Positions 38,077 through 47,274 of a stretch of DNA of 64,000 nucleotides are shown piece after piece (position 1 is the first letter of the stretch; each line of letters starts with the position of its first letter). This DNA is from JAEVLT01 sp044598425 (GTDB lineage: Bacteria > Bacillota > Bacilli > Bacillales > Cytobacillaceae): positions 3,472,001-3,536,000 of the forward strand of contig CP172536.1 in NCBI GenBank assembly GCA_044598425.1, written 5' to 3'. Below the pieces are notes generated by a model, which saw nothing but the letters and a program-made list of their open reading frames with translations, was not told where the DNA came from and made no database searches. The position numbers and the translations under genes are program-made.

Positions 38077-39081
38077 TTAGAAAAAGAGTGTTTTAATAAG
38101 AGCTGTTAAAAAGATATTGGCTAAGGCCACCGGAAGGAGCACTTTCCAGCCAAATTCCATTAATTGATCTGCCCGAAAACGCGGAAACGTGACGCGCAGC
38201 CAAATGTACATAAACAAAACAACACTGAATTTAAGCGCAAACCAGACGGCTCCCGGAATAAAGCTAAGCACTCCAAGCGGCGCTGTCCAGCCTCCCAAAA
38301 ACAAGACGGTGACAAGGGCTGTCATCGCAAATAAATACACATACTCAGCGAGCATGAAGAATGCCCAGCGAAAACCGGAATATTCTACATGGTAACCGGC
38401 GACAAGCTCTGATTCCGCTTCCGGAAGGTCAAAGGGTGTCCGATTTAATTCAGCAACGGAAGCAATGAAAAAGACGATAAATCCAATCGGTTGCAATAAA
38501 ATGAACCAGCCATGCTTTTGCGTTTCGACTATATCATTTAAGTTTAAACTGCCCGACAGCAGGATCACACCGAGAACCGACATCACAAGCGGAATTTCAT
38601 ACGAAATCATCTGAGCCGCTGCGCGCATGCCTCCTAATAGAGCATACTTATTGTTCGAAGCCCATCCGCCGGTCACTACGCCGATCGTTGTTAATCCGGA
38701 AACGGCAATGTAGTAAAGCAGACCCACACCGATGTCGGCAAACTGGAATTTATCGGTAAACGGAATCGTTGCCAGTACCATAAACGATGGTGCAAATGCT
38801 ATTACCGGAGCAAGAATAAATAACGGACGATCTGCCAGCTTCGGGATAATATCTTCTTTTAGCAAAAGCTTCAAGACATCGGCGACAGTTTGCAATAGTC
38901 CCCAGCGACCACCCACCTGATTAGGTCCGTGGCGCAGCTGCATGTATCCCATTACTTTCCGCTCCGCTAGGATCCCGTAGGTAACAAAGCCCAGCACTAC
39001 TAAAAGCAAGATCGCACCGAGGCTCAAGAAGATGATAAAGTTGGCCAAGCCGGGGCTTGAGTGCAGTAAATCTTGTACCAT
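38077..39081 (-). CDS. nuoH: NADH-quinone oxidoreductase subunit H
   Basis: A 334-residue subunit with eight helices. KVMGYMQLRHGPNQVGGRWG, RTPFDLPEAESELVAGYHVE (the charged loop forming the quinone chamber) and FPRFRADQLMEFGWKVLLP are all present. ATG overlaps the nuoD stop by one base. It forms the E-channel beneath the quinone site. Confidence 0.96.
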   Translation of the reverse strand: MVQDLLHSSPGLANFIIFLSLGAILLLVVLGFVTYGILAERKVMGYMQLRHGPNQVGGRWGLLQTVADVLKLLLKEDIIPKLADRPLFILAPVIAFAPSFMVLATIPFTDKFQFADIGVGLLYYIAVSGLTTIGVVTGGWASNNKYALLGGMRAAAQMISYEIPLVMSVLGVILLSGSLNLNDIVETQKHGWFILLQPIGFIVFFIASVAELNRTPFDLPEAESELVAGYHVEYSGFRWAFFMLAEYVYLFAMTALVTVLFLGGWTAPLGVLSFIPGAVWFALKFSVVLFMYIWLRVTFPRFRADQLMEFGWKVLLPVALANIFLTALIKTLFF

Positions 39082-40181
39082 CAGCCATCCACCTCCCCGA
39101 GGACAATATCAATGGCCCCTAAAATAGCAATCAGGTTAGCGATGTTTTCGCCTTCCAAAAGTTTTGGCAATATTTGAAGATTATAAAATGATGGTCTTCT
39201 AAATTTTAAGCGGTACGGTTCTTTTTTTCCGTCGCTTGCGATATAGCAGCCAATTTCGCCGCGCGGCGATTCAATTCTGACAAAAGCTTCACCTTTTGGC
39301 GCTTTAATGATTTTTGGTACTTTCGCTAGAATCTCACCACCCGCTGGAAATTGCTCGACAGCCTGTTCAAGAATTTTTAATGATTCTTCGACTTCAGCCA
39401 TGCGCACATGATAGCGCGCCCATGCATCTCCACCTTCTTGAACGGGAACATCAAAATCAAAACGGTCGTAAATGGAATACGGCTCATCTTTGCGGAGATC
39501 CCACTTTACCCCAGTGCATCGGAGGTTCGCGCCGCTGAGTGAATAATTCAATGCATCTTCTTTCGTATATTTTCCGACGCCTTTTACCCTGTTCATAAAA
39601 ATTTCATTTCCAGTGACGAGCGAATGATAACCAGCTAGCTGCTCCCTCATATATGGAATAAATTCTTTTACTTTTTCAATCCAGCCTTCCGGCGCATCCC
39701 ATTTTACACCTCCAACCCGCATATAGTTGAAGGTTAAGCGGGCACCCGATAATTCATTCAGCATATTGATAATCATTTCACGTTCACGGAACGCATAAAG
39801 AAACGGACTGACGGCTCCAATGTCTAATAGAAAGGTACCCCACCAGACAAGATGGCTCGCAACCCGGCCCAGTTCCATGGCAATAACACGCAAGTAGTCA
39901 GCTCGTTCCGGTACTTCGATGCCCATCATTGTTTCAACAGCATGGCAGAGTACATAGTTGTTTGTCATCGCTGACAGGTAATCCATCCGGTCTGTATAAG
40001 GAATAATTTGAGTATATTGCAAGTTCTCAGCCAATTTTTCTGTTCCGCGATGCAAATAACCAATGACGGGCTGCGCTTCTTTGATAATTTCACCGTCAAT
40101 TTTGATTACAAGCCGGAATACTCCGTGTGTACTTGGATGCTGGGGACCTACGTTTAGCAGCATTTCTTCCGTTCGTAACAT
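39081..40181 (-). CDS. nuoD: NADH-quinone oxidoreductase subunit D
   Basis: A 366-residue 49-kDa-type subunit related to NiFe-hydrogenase large subunits. GPQHPSTHGVFRLVI at the N-terminus carries the His that contacts quinone; GYLHRGTEKLAENLQY and SPRGEIGCYIASDG are also conserved. It is encoded separately from NuoC, unlike E. coli. Confidence 0.96.
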   Translation of the reverse strand: MLRTEEMLLNVGPQHPSTHGVFRLVIKIDGEIIKEAQPVIGYLHRGTEKLAENLQYTQIIPYTDRMDYLSAMTNNYVLCHAVETMMGIEVPERADYLRVIAMELGRVASHLVWWGTFLLDIGAVSPFLYAFREREMIINMLNELSGARLTFNYMRVGGVKWDAPEGWIEKVKEFIPYMREQLAGYHSLVTGNEIFMNRVKGVGKYTKEDALNYSLSGANLRCTGVKWDLRKDEPYSIYDRFDFDVPVQEGGDAWARYHVRMAEVEESLKILEQAVEQFPAGGEILAKVPKIIKAPKGEAFVRIESPRGEIGCYIASDGKKEPYRLKFRRPSFYNLQILPKLLEGENIANLIAILGAIDIVLGEVDG

Positions 40182-40184
40182 TGG

Positions 40185-41345
40185 CTACACCTCCACGTCA
40201 TACGGCTCATAGTCTTTTCTAAGTGGATGGCCAATCCAATCATCTCCGAGCAAAATCCGATAGAGTTTCGGATGCCCTGTAAATTTAATTCCCAGTAAAT
40301 CATATGCTTCACATTCAGGCCAATTCGCTCCGGCCCATACTGGCTGCAGGGAATCGATTGTTGGTTCATCACGGTCTAGTTTTACTTTTAAGGCAACCGA
40401 TTGGCGATTTTTGTATGAGTACAAGTGAACGTACAGTTCCATATGTGTTTCATAATCTGTTCCGTGCAGTTCGGATAAATAATCAAAACCTAACAGCTCA
40501 TTGTATTTTAAAAATTGCGCAAGTTTGAAATACGTATCCCGTTTTGCAACAAGCGTTGGAACATGTTTTGAAAGGTTATTAATATAGGAATCTTCCAAAA
40601 TATCAGACCCCAAATTTTCCTCAATCACTTTTAAATATTTATCAAGGTATTGCTGGTTCGGCGACGGCTTTGTTTCGAGGGCAGGTTTAGCCGTTTCAGC
40701 GCCGGTCTTACCTGCGGCTTTCGCTTTAGCGGCGGCAGCAGCTTTTGCCTTCGCCTTTGCGGCAGCGATTGCTTTCGCCTTTTCATCGTCACCATCGGAT
40801 GCTGCGGTTGTTCCAGCCTGTTTTGCGGTTGCAGCGGCTTTCGCTTTGGCGGCTGCAGCAGCCTTTACTTTCGCCTTTGCGGCGGCGGCAGCTTTCGCTT
40901 TGGCATCCGCTCCATCTGCTTCAGAGGCTTCTGTGACCTCTGCAGGTTCGCTTGTTCCGGACTCTCGCGCTTGTTTAGCGGCGGCAGCGGCTTTCGCTTT
41001 GGCGGCTGCGGCGGCTTTTTTCTTTGCTATGTCGAGCGACTTTCCGGCTTTATCTGGTTCTTGCTGCTCAGGTTCTGGTGTCTTCTCCTGGGCTTGTGCG
41101 GTCTCACCAGCTGCCTTTATTTTTGCCATAGCTGCAGCTTTCGCCTTTGCCGCAGCGGCAGCTTTTTTCTTCGCAAGGTCATCGCCAGCGCCGCTGTCCG
41201 CAACATGGTTCATCTCTTTTGGATTTTCTTCGCTTTTGGCCGCTGCTTCTCCAACTTGCTTTGTCTGCCGCTTTGCCAATGCGGCTGCCTTCGCTTTTTC
41301 AGCAGCTTCCTTTTTTAATTGGTCGAGATCCTTTTCACCGCTCAT
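40185..41345 (-). CDS. nuoC: NADH-quinone oxidoreductase subunit C with long Ala/Lys-rich N-terminal extension
   Basis: A 386-residue protein. Only the last 155 residues or so (from YLDKYLKVIEENLG) are the NuoC/30-kDa domain, with YELLGFDYLSE-like LLGFDYLSELHGTDYE and the signature WPECEAYDLLGIKFTGHP near the end. The first 225 residues are low-complexity, dominated by AKAKAAAAAKA-type blocks with acidic breaks, and should form long single helices or remain disordered. Such extended NuoC proteins are known in Bacillaceae; the role of the tail is unknown. Reading frames on the opposite strand here (40650-41318 and others) are composition artefacts. Confidence 0.94.
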   Translation of the reverse strand: MSGEKDLDQLKKEAAEKAKAAALAKRQTKQVGEAAAKSEENPKEMNHVADSGAGDDLAKKKAAAAAKAKAAAMAKIKAAGETAQAQEKTPEPEQQEPDKAGKSLDIAKKKAAAAAKAKAAAAAKQARESGTSEPAEVTEASEADGADAKAKAAAAAKAKVKAAAAAKAKAAATAKQAGTTAASDGDDEKAKAIAAAKAKAKAAAAAKAKAAGKTGAETAKPALETKPSPNQQYLDKYLKVIEENLGSDILEDSYINNLSKHVPTLVAKRDTYFKLAQFLKYNELLGFDYLSELHGTDYETHMELYVHLYSYKNRQSVALKVKLDRDEPTIDSLQPVWAGANWPECEAYDLLGIKFTGHPKLYRILLGDDWIGHPLRKDYEPYDVEV

Positions 41346-41348
41346 TGG

Positions 41349-41861
41349 TTAGATCACCTTCTTCCCAGTCTTCGCTTCGTAACGAATTTTTTCCCTTAAT
41401 TTATTAATTCCATAAATTAAAGCGGCCGGGTTTGGCGGGCAACCTGGTATGTAGACATCAACCGGAACAATCTGGTCAACTCCCTTGACAACCGCATACG
41501 ATTTGATATACGGACCACCAGCCGTCGCACAGGATCCCATGGCGATAACCCATTTTGGTTCCGGCATTTGATCGTATAACCGGCGTAAAATCGGCGCCAT
41601 TTTCTTCGTCACCGTTCCGGAAACAATCATGACATCCGATTGCCTTGGTGATGTCCGGAAAAAGGACCCAAACCGGTCCAAATCATAATGGGACGCGCCA
41701 ACACCCATCATTTCGATTGCGCAGCATGCGAGACCAAACGTCATCGGATACAACGAGTTGCTCCTGGCCCATGCCTTCAGCTGCTCCAGCGTGGTCATAA
41801 ACACATTTCGCTGCATGTCCTCCATTTCTCGAGATGAAACGCCGTCTAAATTTAAGTCCAT
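41349..41861 (-). CDS. nuoB: NADH-quinone oxidoreductase subunit B
   Basis: A 170-residue subunit carrying cluster N2, the electron donor to quinone. The four ligands are in LACCAIEMMG (two adjacent Cys), GSCATAGGPY and PGCPPNPAAL. ATG 41861 has GAAGGTG five bases before it and overlaps the end of nuoA by ten bases; the seven codons upstream are dropped. Confidence 0.95.
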   Translation of the reverse strand: MDLNLDGVSSREMEDMQRNVFMTTLEQLKAWARSNSLYPMTFGLACCAIEMMGVGASHYDLDRFGSFFRTSPRQSDVMIVSGTVTKKMAPILRRLYDQMPEPKWVIAMGSCATAGGPYIKSYAVVKGVDQIVPVDVYIPGCPPNPAALIYGINKLREKIRYEAKTGKKVI

Positions 41862-42226
41862 TTTAACACCTTCTTCTTCCAAGCATAAACAAGGCCGATG
41901 ACAAGCATAATCACAAATATCAGCATTTCAATTAACGCAAAAGCTCCAAGTTTATCATAGGCTACAGCCCATGGATACAAAAATACTGTTTCCACATCAA
42001 AAATAACAAACATTAGGGCAAAAATATAATAGCGGACATTGAACTGTACACGTGAGTCGTGAAATGGCTCAATACCGCTTTCGTAAGTGGTGTACTTTGC
42101 ATCGCTAGGTTTATAGGGACGCAAAAGCTTACCTAAATATAACGCTACCACTGGCAGCAACACTCCCAGACATAGGAACACAAAGACGATCAGATAATTA
42201 TTCTGATATACATTTAGAAGTTCCAT
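41852..42226 (-). CDS. nuoA: NADH-quinone oxidoreductase subunit A
   Basis: A 124-residue subunit with three helices; YTTYESGIEPFHDSRVQFNV and FVIFDVETVFLYPWAV are the conserved loop and helix near the quinone chamber. First gene of the operon. ATG 42226 follows GGAGGGG by six bases; a TTG five codons upstream overlaps the ribosome site. A strong promoter lies about 60 bp upstream. Confidence 0.95.
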   Translation of the reverse strand: MELLNVYQNNYLIVFVFLCLGVLLPVVALYLGKLLRPYKPSDAKYTTYESGIEPFHDSRVQFNVRYYIFALMFVIFDVETVFLYPWAVAYDKLGAFALIEMLIFVIMLVIGLVYAWKKKVLKWT

Positions 42227-42283
42227 GTCTATCCCCTCCAATGTTGTAGAATTTTCATACTAATGAAACTTGTAACCGAATTC

Positions 42284-42312
42284 ATTATAGCATTGTTACA
42301 AATCTGTGTCGA
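42284..42312 (-). promoter_or_regulatory. Promoter of the nuo operon
   Basis: TCGACA, 17-bp spacer ending TGC, TATAAT: a near-consensus sigma-A promoter with an extended -10. Confidence 0.75.
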
Positions 42313-42560
42313 CAAGCCAGCTGCTAAAAAAATAGTGTTTCTTATCGCAGCAAAGCATTCCTTTTTTTCTGCATAAATACAAAAATAGGAAAACCTTCGT
42401 AATTTTCAAGGCTTTTGTACATGTATTGTCAACAACCTTTATTTTAATAAAAAAATTTGCATGACGTCAGTGAGAATTGTCATAAAATGTTCCGATTTAT
42501 CTTATTCTTCTCATGCGAAAACTAGTACGATTAGAAAAATTGGTAATTGAATAAAAAGCA
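42313..42560. other. Intergenic region upstream of nuo
   Basis: AT-rich DNA between the nuo promoter and the atp terminator. It contains TTGACAATACATGTACAA on the minus strand, a possible further promoter element, but no clear Rex or Fnr box. Confidence 0.4.
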
Positions 42561-42598
42561 AAAAACCTCCCGGCACAATGATTGTGCCGGGAGGTTTC
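42561..42598 (-). terminator. Terminator of the atp operon
   Basis: AACCTCCCGGCACAAT and ATTGTGCCGGGAGGTT form an almost perfect 16-bp stem, followed by TTTTTG on the minus strand. Confidence 0.95.
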
Positions 42599-42637
42599 CA
42601 AAAAACTAGCTGCATTTTCATGCAGTTTTTAGCAACA

Positions 42638-43045
42638 TTACATTCTTCTATCCGAAACGGCTAGGCGATTGATCGCACGTTGAAGAGCCAATTGGGCTCG
42701 TTTAAAGTCGATATCTTCTTGGTGCTGTTCGTGCAGACGCTGTTCAGCACGCTCTTTTGCCCTTAGTGCACGTTCAACATCAATATCAGTAGCTAATTCC
42801 GCCGCCTGGGCCAAAATGGTTACCTGATCAGGGCGAACTTCTAAAAATCCGCCGCTTACGGCAATCAGTTCCATTTTCCCTTCTTTTTTGAGACGAACGG
42901 CGCCAATTTCCAGCGGTGCCACCAAAGGAATATGTCCTGGCAAAATACCAAGTTCACCACTTTGAGCTTTTGTGCTGACCATTTCCACATCGGAATCAAA
43001 CACCGGGCCATCAGGAGTAACAACATTGACTTTGATCGTCTTCAT
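42638..43045 (-). CDS. atpC: ATP synthase epsilon subunit
   Basis: A 135-residue subunit of the F1 central stalk: N-terminal beta sandwich (VNVVTPDGPVFDSDVEMVST, LGILPGHIPLVAPL) and C-terminal two-helix domain that can inhibit rotation. Last gene of the atp operon, 21 bp after atpD and followed by a strong terminator. Confidence 0.96.
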   Translation of the reverse strand: MKTIKVNVVTPDGPVFDSDVEMVSTKAQSGELGILPGHIPLVAPLEIGAVRLKKEGKMELIAVSGGFLEVRPDQVTILAQAAELATDIDVERALRAKERAEQRLHEQHQEDIDFKRAQLALQRAINRLAVSDRRM

Positions 43046-43066
43046 TTTTTACCCTCCTGGCTCGTT

Positions 43067-44488
43067 TTAAACCTCTACACCCATGCGTTTTGCATTCTCA
43101 ATTACATCTTCAATTTTACCAACAAGACGGAATGCATCTTCCGGAAGGTGGTCATATTTTCCTTCAAGGATTTCCTTGAAGCCTCTTACCGTTTCTTTGA
43201 CAGGCACATATGAACCCGGCTGACCTGTGAACTGTTCAGCAACGTGGAAGTTTTGCGATAAGAAGAACTGAATCCGGCGCGCGCGGTGGACAACAAGCTT
43301 ATCCTCATCGGAAAGTTCGTCCATACCCAGGATGGCAATAATATCCTGCAATTCACGATATCGCTGCAAAGTTTGCTGTACCTTACGGGCAACATTGTAA
43401 TGCTCTTCGCCAACAATTTCAGGTGACAACGCACGAGAAGTGGAGGCAAGCGGATCCACCGCAGGGTAGATACCCATCTCAGAAAGCTTACGTTCAAGGT
43501 TTGTTGTTGCATCTAAGTGAGCGAATGTTGTCGCCGGAGCCGGATCTGTATAGTCATCCGCTGGTACGTAAATCGCTTGGATTGATGTAACAGAACCTTT
43601 ATTAGTAGAAGTGATCCGCTCTTGCAATCTACCCATTTCTGTTGCAAGTGTTGGCTGATAACCTACCGCAGAAGGCATACGGCCAAGCAGCGCCGAAACC
43701 TCTGAACCTGCCTGAGTGAAACGGAAGATGTTATCCATGAAGAACAACACGTCTTGTCCTTGTTCATCACGGAAATACTCAGCCATTGTCAAACCAGTTA
43801 AGGCAACACGCATACGGGCGCCAGGCGGCTCGTTCATTTGTCCGAATACCATTGCTGTTTTCTTAATAACGCCAGAATCGGTCATTTCGTGGTAAAGGTC
43901 GTTTCCTTCACGCGTACGCTCACCAACACCGGCGAATACGGAAATACCGCCGTGCTCTTGAGCGATGTTGTTGATCAATTCCTGGATTAATACTGTTTTA
44001 CCTACACCGGCACCACCGAAGAGACCAATTTTACCACCTTTAATGTATGGGGCGAGAAGGTCTACTACTTTTATACCTGTTTCAAGAATTTCTACTTCTG
44101 TTGATAACTGTTCGAATGACGGTGCCTCACGGTGAATCGAATCGCGGCGAGCATCTGCAGGAATTTCGCTATCAAGGTCGATCACATCACCTAAAACGTT
44201 AAATACGCGACCTAATGTTACGTCGCCAACCGGCACTGAAATCGGAGCGCCAGTGTCGACAACTTCCAAGCCACGAGTCAAACCGTCTGTGGATGCCATT
44301 GCAATTGTCCGAACTGTATCATCACCCAAATGAAGAGCTACTTCAAGGGTTAAGTTGATATCAACTTCTGATTCGTTACGCGCATTATAGTTGATTTTCA
44401 AAGCGTTATAGATCTCAGGAAGATTGCCGTTGTCGAATTTCACGTCAACGACCGGACCCATAATCTGAAGAACGCGTCCTGTGTTCAT
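43067..44488 (-). CDS. atpD: ATP synthase beta subunit
   Basis: A 473-residue catalytic F1 subunit. Walker A GGAGVGKT, catalytic Glu region GVGERTREGNDLYHEM, and the DELSD motif (GMDELSDEDKLVV). It makes ATP at the alpha/beta interface. The ribosome site is preserved, but the 303-bp gap to atpG upstream is abnormal and contains a family B repeat. Confidence 0.97.
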   Translation of the reverse strand: MNTGRVLQIMGPVVDVKFDNGNLPEIYNALKINYNARNESEVDINLTLEVALHLGDDTVRTIAMASTDGLTRGLEVVDTGAPISVPVGDVTLGRVFNVLGDVIDLDSEIPADARRDSIHREAPSFEQLSTEVEILETGIKVVDLLAPYIKGGKIGLFGGAGVGKTVLIQELINNIAQEHGGISVFAGVGERTREGNDLYHEMTDSGVIKKTAMVFGQMNEPPGARMRVALTGLTMAEYFRDEQGQDVLFFMDNIFRFTQAGSEVSALLGRMPSAVGYQPTLATEMGRLQERITSTNKGSVTSIQAIYVPADDYTDPAPATTFAHLDATTNLERKLSEMGIYPAVDPLASTSRALSPEIVGEEHYNVARKVQQTLQRYRELQDIIAILGMDELSDEDKLVVHRARRIQFFLSQNFHVAEQFTGQPGSYVPVKETVRGFKEILEGKYDHLPEDAFRLVGKIEDVIENAKRMGVEV

Positions 44489-44550
44489 CGTTTTCCCTCC
44501 TAACGTACTCTGTAAAAACTTTCTTTTAAAAATGGCTCTGTTACATTTGC

Positions 44551-44679
44551 CTGTTGATTTCCGCTCCAGGCACTCGCTTTCCGCGGGCGGTCAGGAGCTC
44601 CTCGGCGCATGACGCGCCTGTGGGGTCTTCCTTGACCTGCTTTTCCCGCAGGATTCTCGCACCTTCCGCTCCAATCAAG
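44551..44679. repeat. Dispersed repeat, family B, copy inside the atp operon
   Basis: CTGTTGATTTCCGCTCCAGG then CACTCGCTTTCCGCGGGCGG, GGGGTCTTCCTTGACCTGC, CCCGCAGGATTCTCG and CTTCCGCTCCAATCAAG are shared with 16302-16566. It fills nearly half of the atpG-atpD gap. Confidence 0.85.
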
Positions 44680-44791
44680 ATATCGAGCAAAATCAACAAT
44701 GAGCTTTAACATAACCTTAAAAATAAGCACGCAAGGCAGCGATCCATCCATTTAATCAAATGTTCGCTATTGGCTTGCGAGCCTCGTTCGC

Positions 44792-45649
44792 TTATTCTAA
44801 GGCAGCTGCTCCGCCGACAATTTCGGTAATTTCTTGCGTAATCGCCGCTTGGCGGGCACGGTTGTAGCTCAAGCTATAAGAATTAATTAATTCAAGAGCA
44901 TTGTCCGTAGCATTTCTCATCGCCGTCATCCTTGCGGCATGCTCACTGGCTTTTGAGTCAAGCAATGCACCATAAATCAAACTTTCGGCATATTGAGGCA
45001 AAAGAACTTCCAGGATTTCTTCCGCTGACGGTTCGAACTCATAGGAAGTCAGCTTACTCGAAGTGCTGATGTCTGAGAATGGAAGCAGCTGCTTCTCCGT
45101 TACGTTCTGCTGAATCGCACTGACATAGTGAGTGTAATACAAATGGAGTTCATCAAACGTCCCATCTGCAAACATACCAACTGTGCTGCTCGTGATATCT
45201 TTTATATCCGCAAAGTTCGGCTGGTCGGAAATCCCAACGATCTCAAGCGCAATGTTCATTCCCCGCTTTGCAAAAAAGTCACGCCCGACTCTGCCAATTG
45301 CGATAATCGCAAAATCATCATTTGACTGATGTTTACTTTGAATTGTTTGATATACACGGCGAATCACGTTGCTGTTATAAGCACCGGCCAGACCCCGGTC
45401 GGATGTGATTACGATATATCCGGTTTTCTTTACGGGCCGGGATTGAAGCATTGGATGGGCAATTCCCTTGCTGCCATGCGCAACCGAAGCGGTTACTTCC
45501 TGGATTTTTTCCATATATGGGACAAATGACTTCGCATTCATCACTCCACGGTTCCAGTTCGCGGCTGAGACCATTTCCATTGCTTTTGTAATCTGGCTCG
45601 TCTTTTTCGTTGAATTAATCCGGGATTTAATTTCGCGTAATGATGCCAC
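44792..45649 (-). CDS. atpG: ATP synthase gamma subunit
   Basis: A 285-residue rotor shaft subunit: N-terminal helix SLREIKSRINSTKKTSQITK with AMEMVSAA and C-terminal helix MRNATDNALELINSYSLSYN with ARQAAITQEITEIVGGAAAL. Both helices form the coiled coil inside the alpha/beta ring. 92 bp after atpA, where an imperfect hairpin can form. Confidence 0.97.
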   Translation of the reverse strand: MASLREIKSRINSTKKTSQITKAMEMVSAANWNRGVMNAKSFVPYMEKIQEVTASVAHGSKGIAHPMLQSRPVKKTGYIVITSDRGLAGAYNSNVIRRVYQTIQSKHQSNDDFAIIAIGRVGRDFFAKRGMNIALEIVGISDQPNFADIKDITSSTVGMFADGTFDELHLYYTHYVSAIQQNVTEKQLLPFSDISTSSKLTSYEFEPSAEEILEVLLPQYAESLIYGALLDSKASEHAARMTAMRNATDNALELINSYSLSYNRARQAAITQEITEIVGGAAALE

Positions 45650-45741
45650 AGGTTCTCACCACCCTTTTTCAAAGAATGTCAGAGACCAGCACCCCTTGGC
45701 CAGCCAGGCTGAGGTGCCTTCTCCGTTTTGTGCTAGACCAA

Positions 45742-47250
45742 TTACTCCGATACGGCAAACGTCTTTTTGAAATCGTTGATTGCAGATGCCATATCGTCAT
45801 CAGCTGGAAGCTCTTTTGTTGTGCGAATATGGTCTAACAATTCTTTGCGGTTGTGGTCTAACCATGTATGGAATTCAGATTCAAAACGACGGATGTCCTG
45901 AACGGGAATATCGTCAAGGAAACCGCGTGTTAATGCGTATAAAATCGCTACTTGCTTCTCAACTGGCAGCGGCTTGTGAAGATCTTGTTTTAGCACTTCA
46001 ACGGTGCGTGCACCGCGGGCAAGCTTCGCCTGCGTTGCTTTGTCAAGATCGGAACCAAACTGAGCAAATGCTTCTAACTCACGGTATGAAGCAAGGTCCA
46101 GACGCAATGTACCAGAAACCTTTTTCATCGCTTTAATTTGTGCGGACCCACCAACGCGGGAAACGGAAAGACCTGCATTGATCGCCGGGCGCACACCGGA
46201 GAAGAATAGGTCCGATTGCAAGAAAATTTGTCCATCCGTGATGGAAATAACGTTTGTTGGAATATAAGCAGAAACGTCACCTGCTTGGGTTTCAATAAAT
46301 GGTAATGCTGTAATCGAACCAGCGCCTTTTGCATCGCTTAATTTCGCAGCGCGCTCCAATAAACGGGAGTGCAGGTAGAATACATCCCCTGGGTACGCTT
46401 CACGGCCTGGAGGGCGACGAAGCAGCAAGGAAAGCTCACGATAGGCTGCTGCTTGTTTTGTCAAGTCATCATACACTACCAATACATGCTTACCGTTGTA
46501 CATAAATTCTTCCGCCATTGATACTCCGGCATATGGAGCAAGGAATAACAATGGAGCTGGCTGAGATGCAGCCGCTGTCACAACAATTGTATAATCCAAG
46601 GCGCCGTATTTGCGAAGCGTTTCAACCGCATTACGTACCGTAGATTCTTTTTGGCCAATTGCTACATAAATACAAATCATGTTTTGGCCTTTTTGGTTCA
46701 AAATGGTATCAATGGCAACGGATGTTTTACCTGTTTGACGGTCACCGATGATTAACTCACGTTGTCCGCGTCCGATTGGCACAAGGGCGTCAATCGCTTT
46801 AATCCCCGTTTGCAGCGGCTCGTGAACCGATTTACGATCCATTACGCCAGGTGCAACGGCTTCAATCGGGCGAGTTTTTGTTGTATTGATTGGTCCCATG
46901 CCATCGATTGGCTGACCCAATGGGTTGACAACCCGTCCAATCAATTCTTCGCCTACAGGCACCTCCATGATGCGGCCTGTACGGCGAACCTCGTCGCCTT
47001 CGCGGATTTCCGTATAAGGTCCAAGGATAATAATACCGACGTTATTTTCTTCAAGGTTTTGCGCCATACCCATAACGCCGTTTGAAAATTCAACAAGCTC
47101 TCCAGCCATGACATTGTCGAGGCCATGAGCACGAGCGATACCGTCACCGATCTGGATAACCGTACCCACATCACTCACTTGAATTTCCGACTGATAGTTT
47201 TCAATTTGCTTTTTTATCAGCGCACTAATTTCTTCAGCTTTGATGCTCAC
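45742..47250 (-). CDS. atpA: ATP synthase alpha subunit
   Basis: A 502-residue non-catalytic nucleotide-binding F1 subunit. Walker A GDRQTGKTS and LLRRPPGREAYPGDVFYLHS are conserved. Start is GTG 47250 (SIKAEEISALIKKQIENYQS follows), which gives the family length; GGGGTG lies six bases before it. A GTG three codons upstream overlaps that ribosome site. Confidence 0.97.
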   Translation of the reverse strand: MSIKAEEISALIKKQIENYQSEIQVSDVGTVIQIGDGIARAHGLDNVMAGELVEFSNGVMGMAQNLEENNVGIIILGPYTEIREGDEVRRTGRIMEVPVGEELIGRVVNPLGQPIDGMGPINTTKTRPIEAVAPGVMDRKSVHEPLQTGIKAIDALVPIGRGQRELIIGDRQTGKTSVAIDTILNQKGQNMICIYVAIGQKESTVRNAVETLRKYGALDYTIVVTAAASQPAPLLFLAPYAGVSMAEEFMYNGKHVLVVYDDLTKQAAAYRELSLLLRRPPGREAYPGDVFYLHSRLLERAAKLSDAKGAGSITALPFIETQAGDVSAYIPTNVISITDGQIFLQSDLFFSGVRPAINAGLSVSRVGGSAQIKAMKKVSGTLRLDLASYRELEAFAQFGSDLDKATQAKLARGARTVEVLKQDLHKPLPVEKQVAILYALTRGFLDDIPVQDIRRFESEFHTWLDHNRKELLDHIRTTKELPADDDMASAINDFKKTFAVSE

Positions 47251-47274
47251 GAGTTTCACCCCTATCTACGAATC

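Noticed and set aside
40650..41407. Long plus-strand frames opposite nuoC
   Set aside because: Cys/Gly/Phe-, Leu/Pro- and Ala-rich products are mirror images of the Ala/Lys codon blocks of nuoC.
42242..42560. Rex or Fnr operator upstream of nuo
   Set aside because: TTGTTACAAATCTGTG and similar stretches do not match TTGTGAAnnnnTTCACAA or TGTGA-N6-TCACA well enough.
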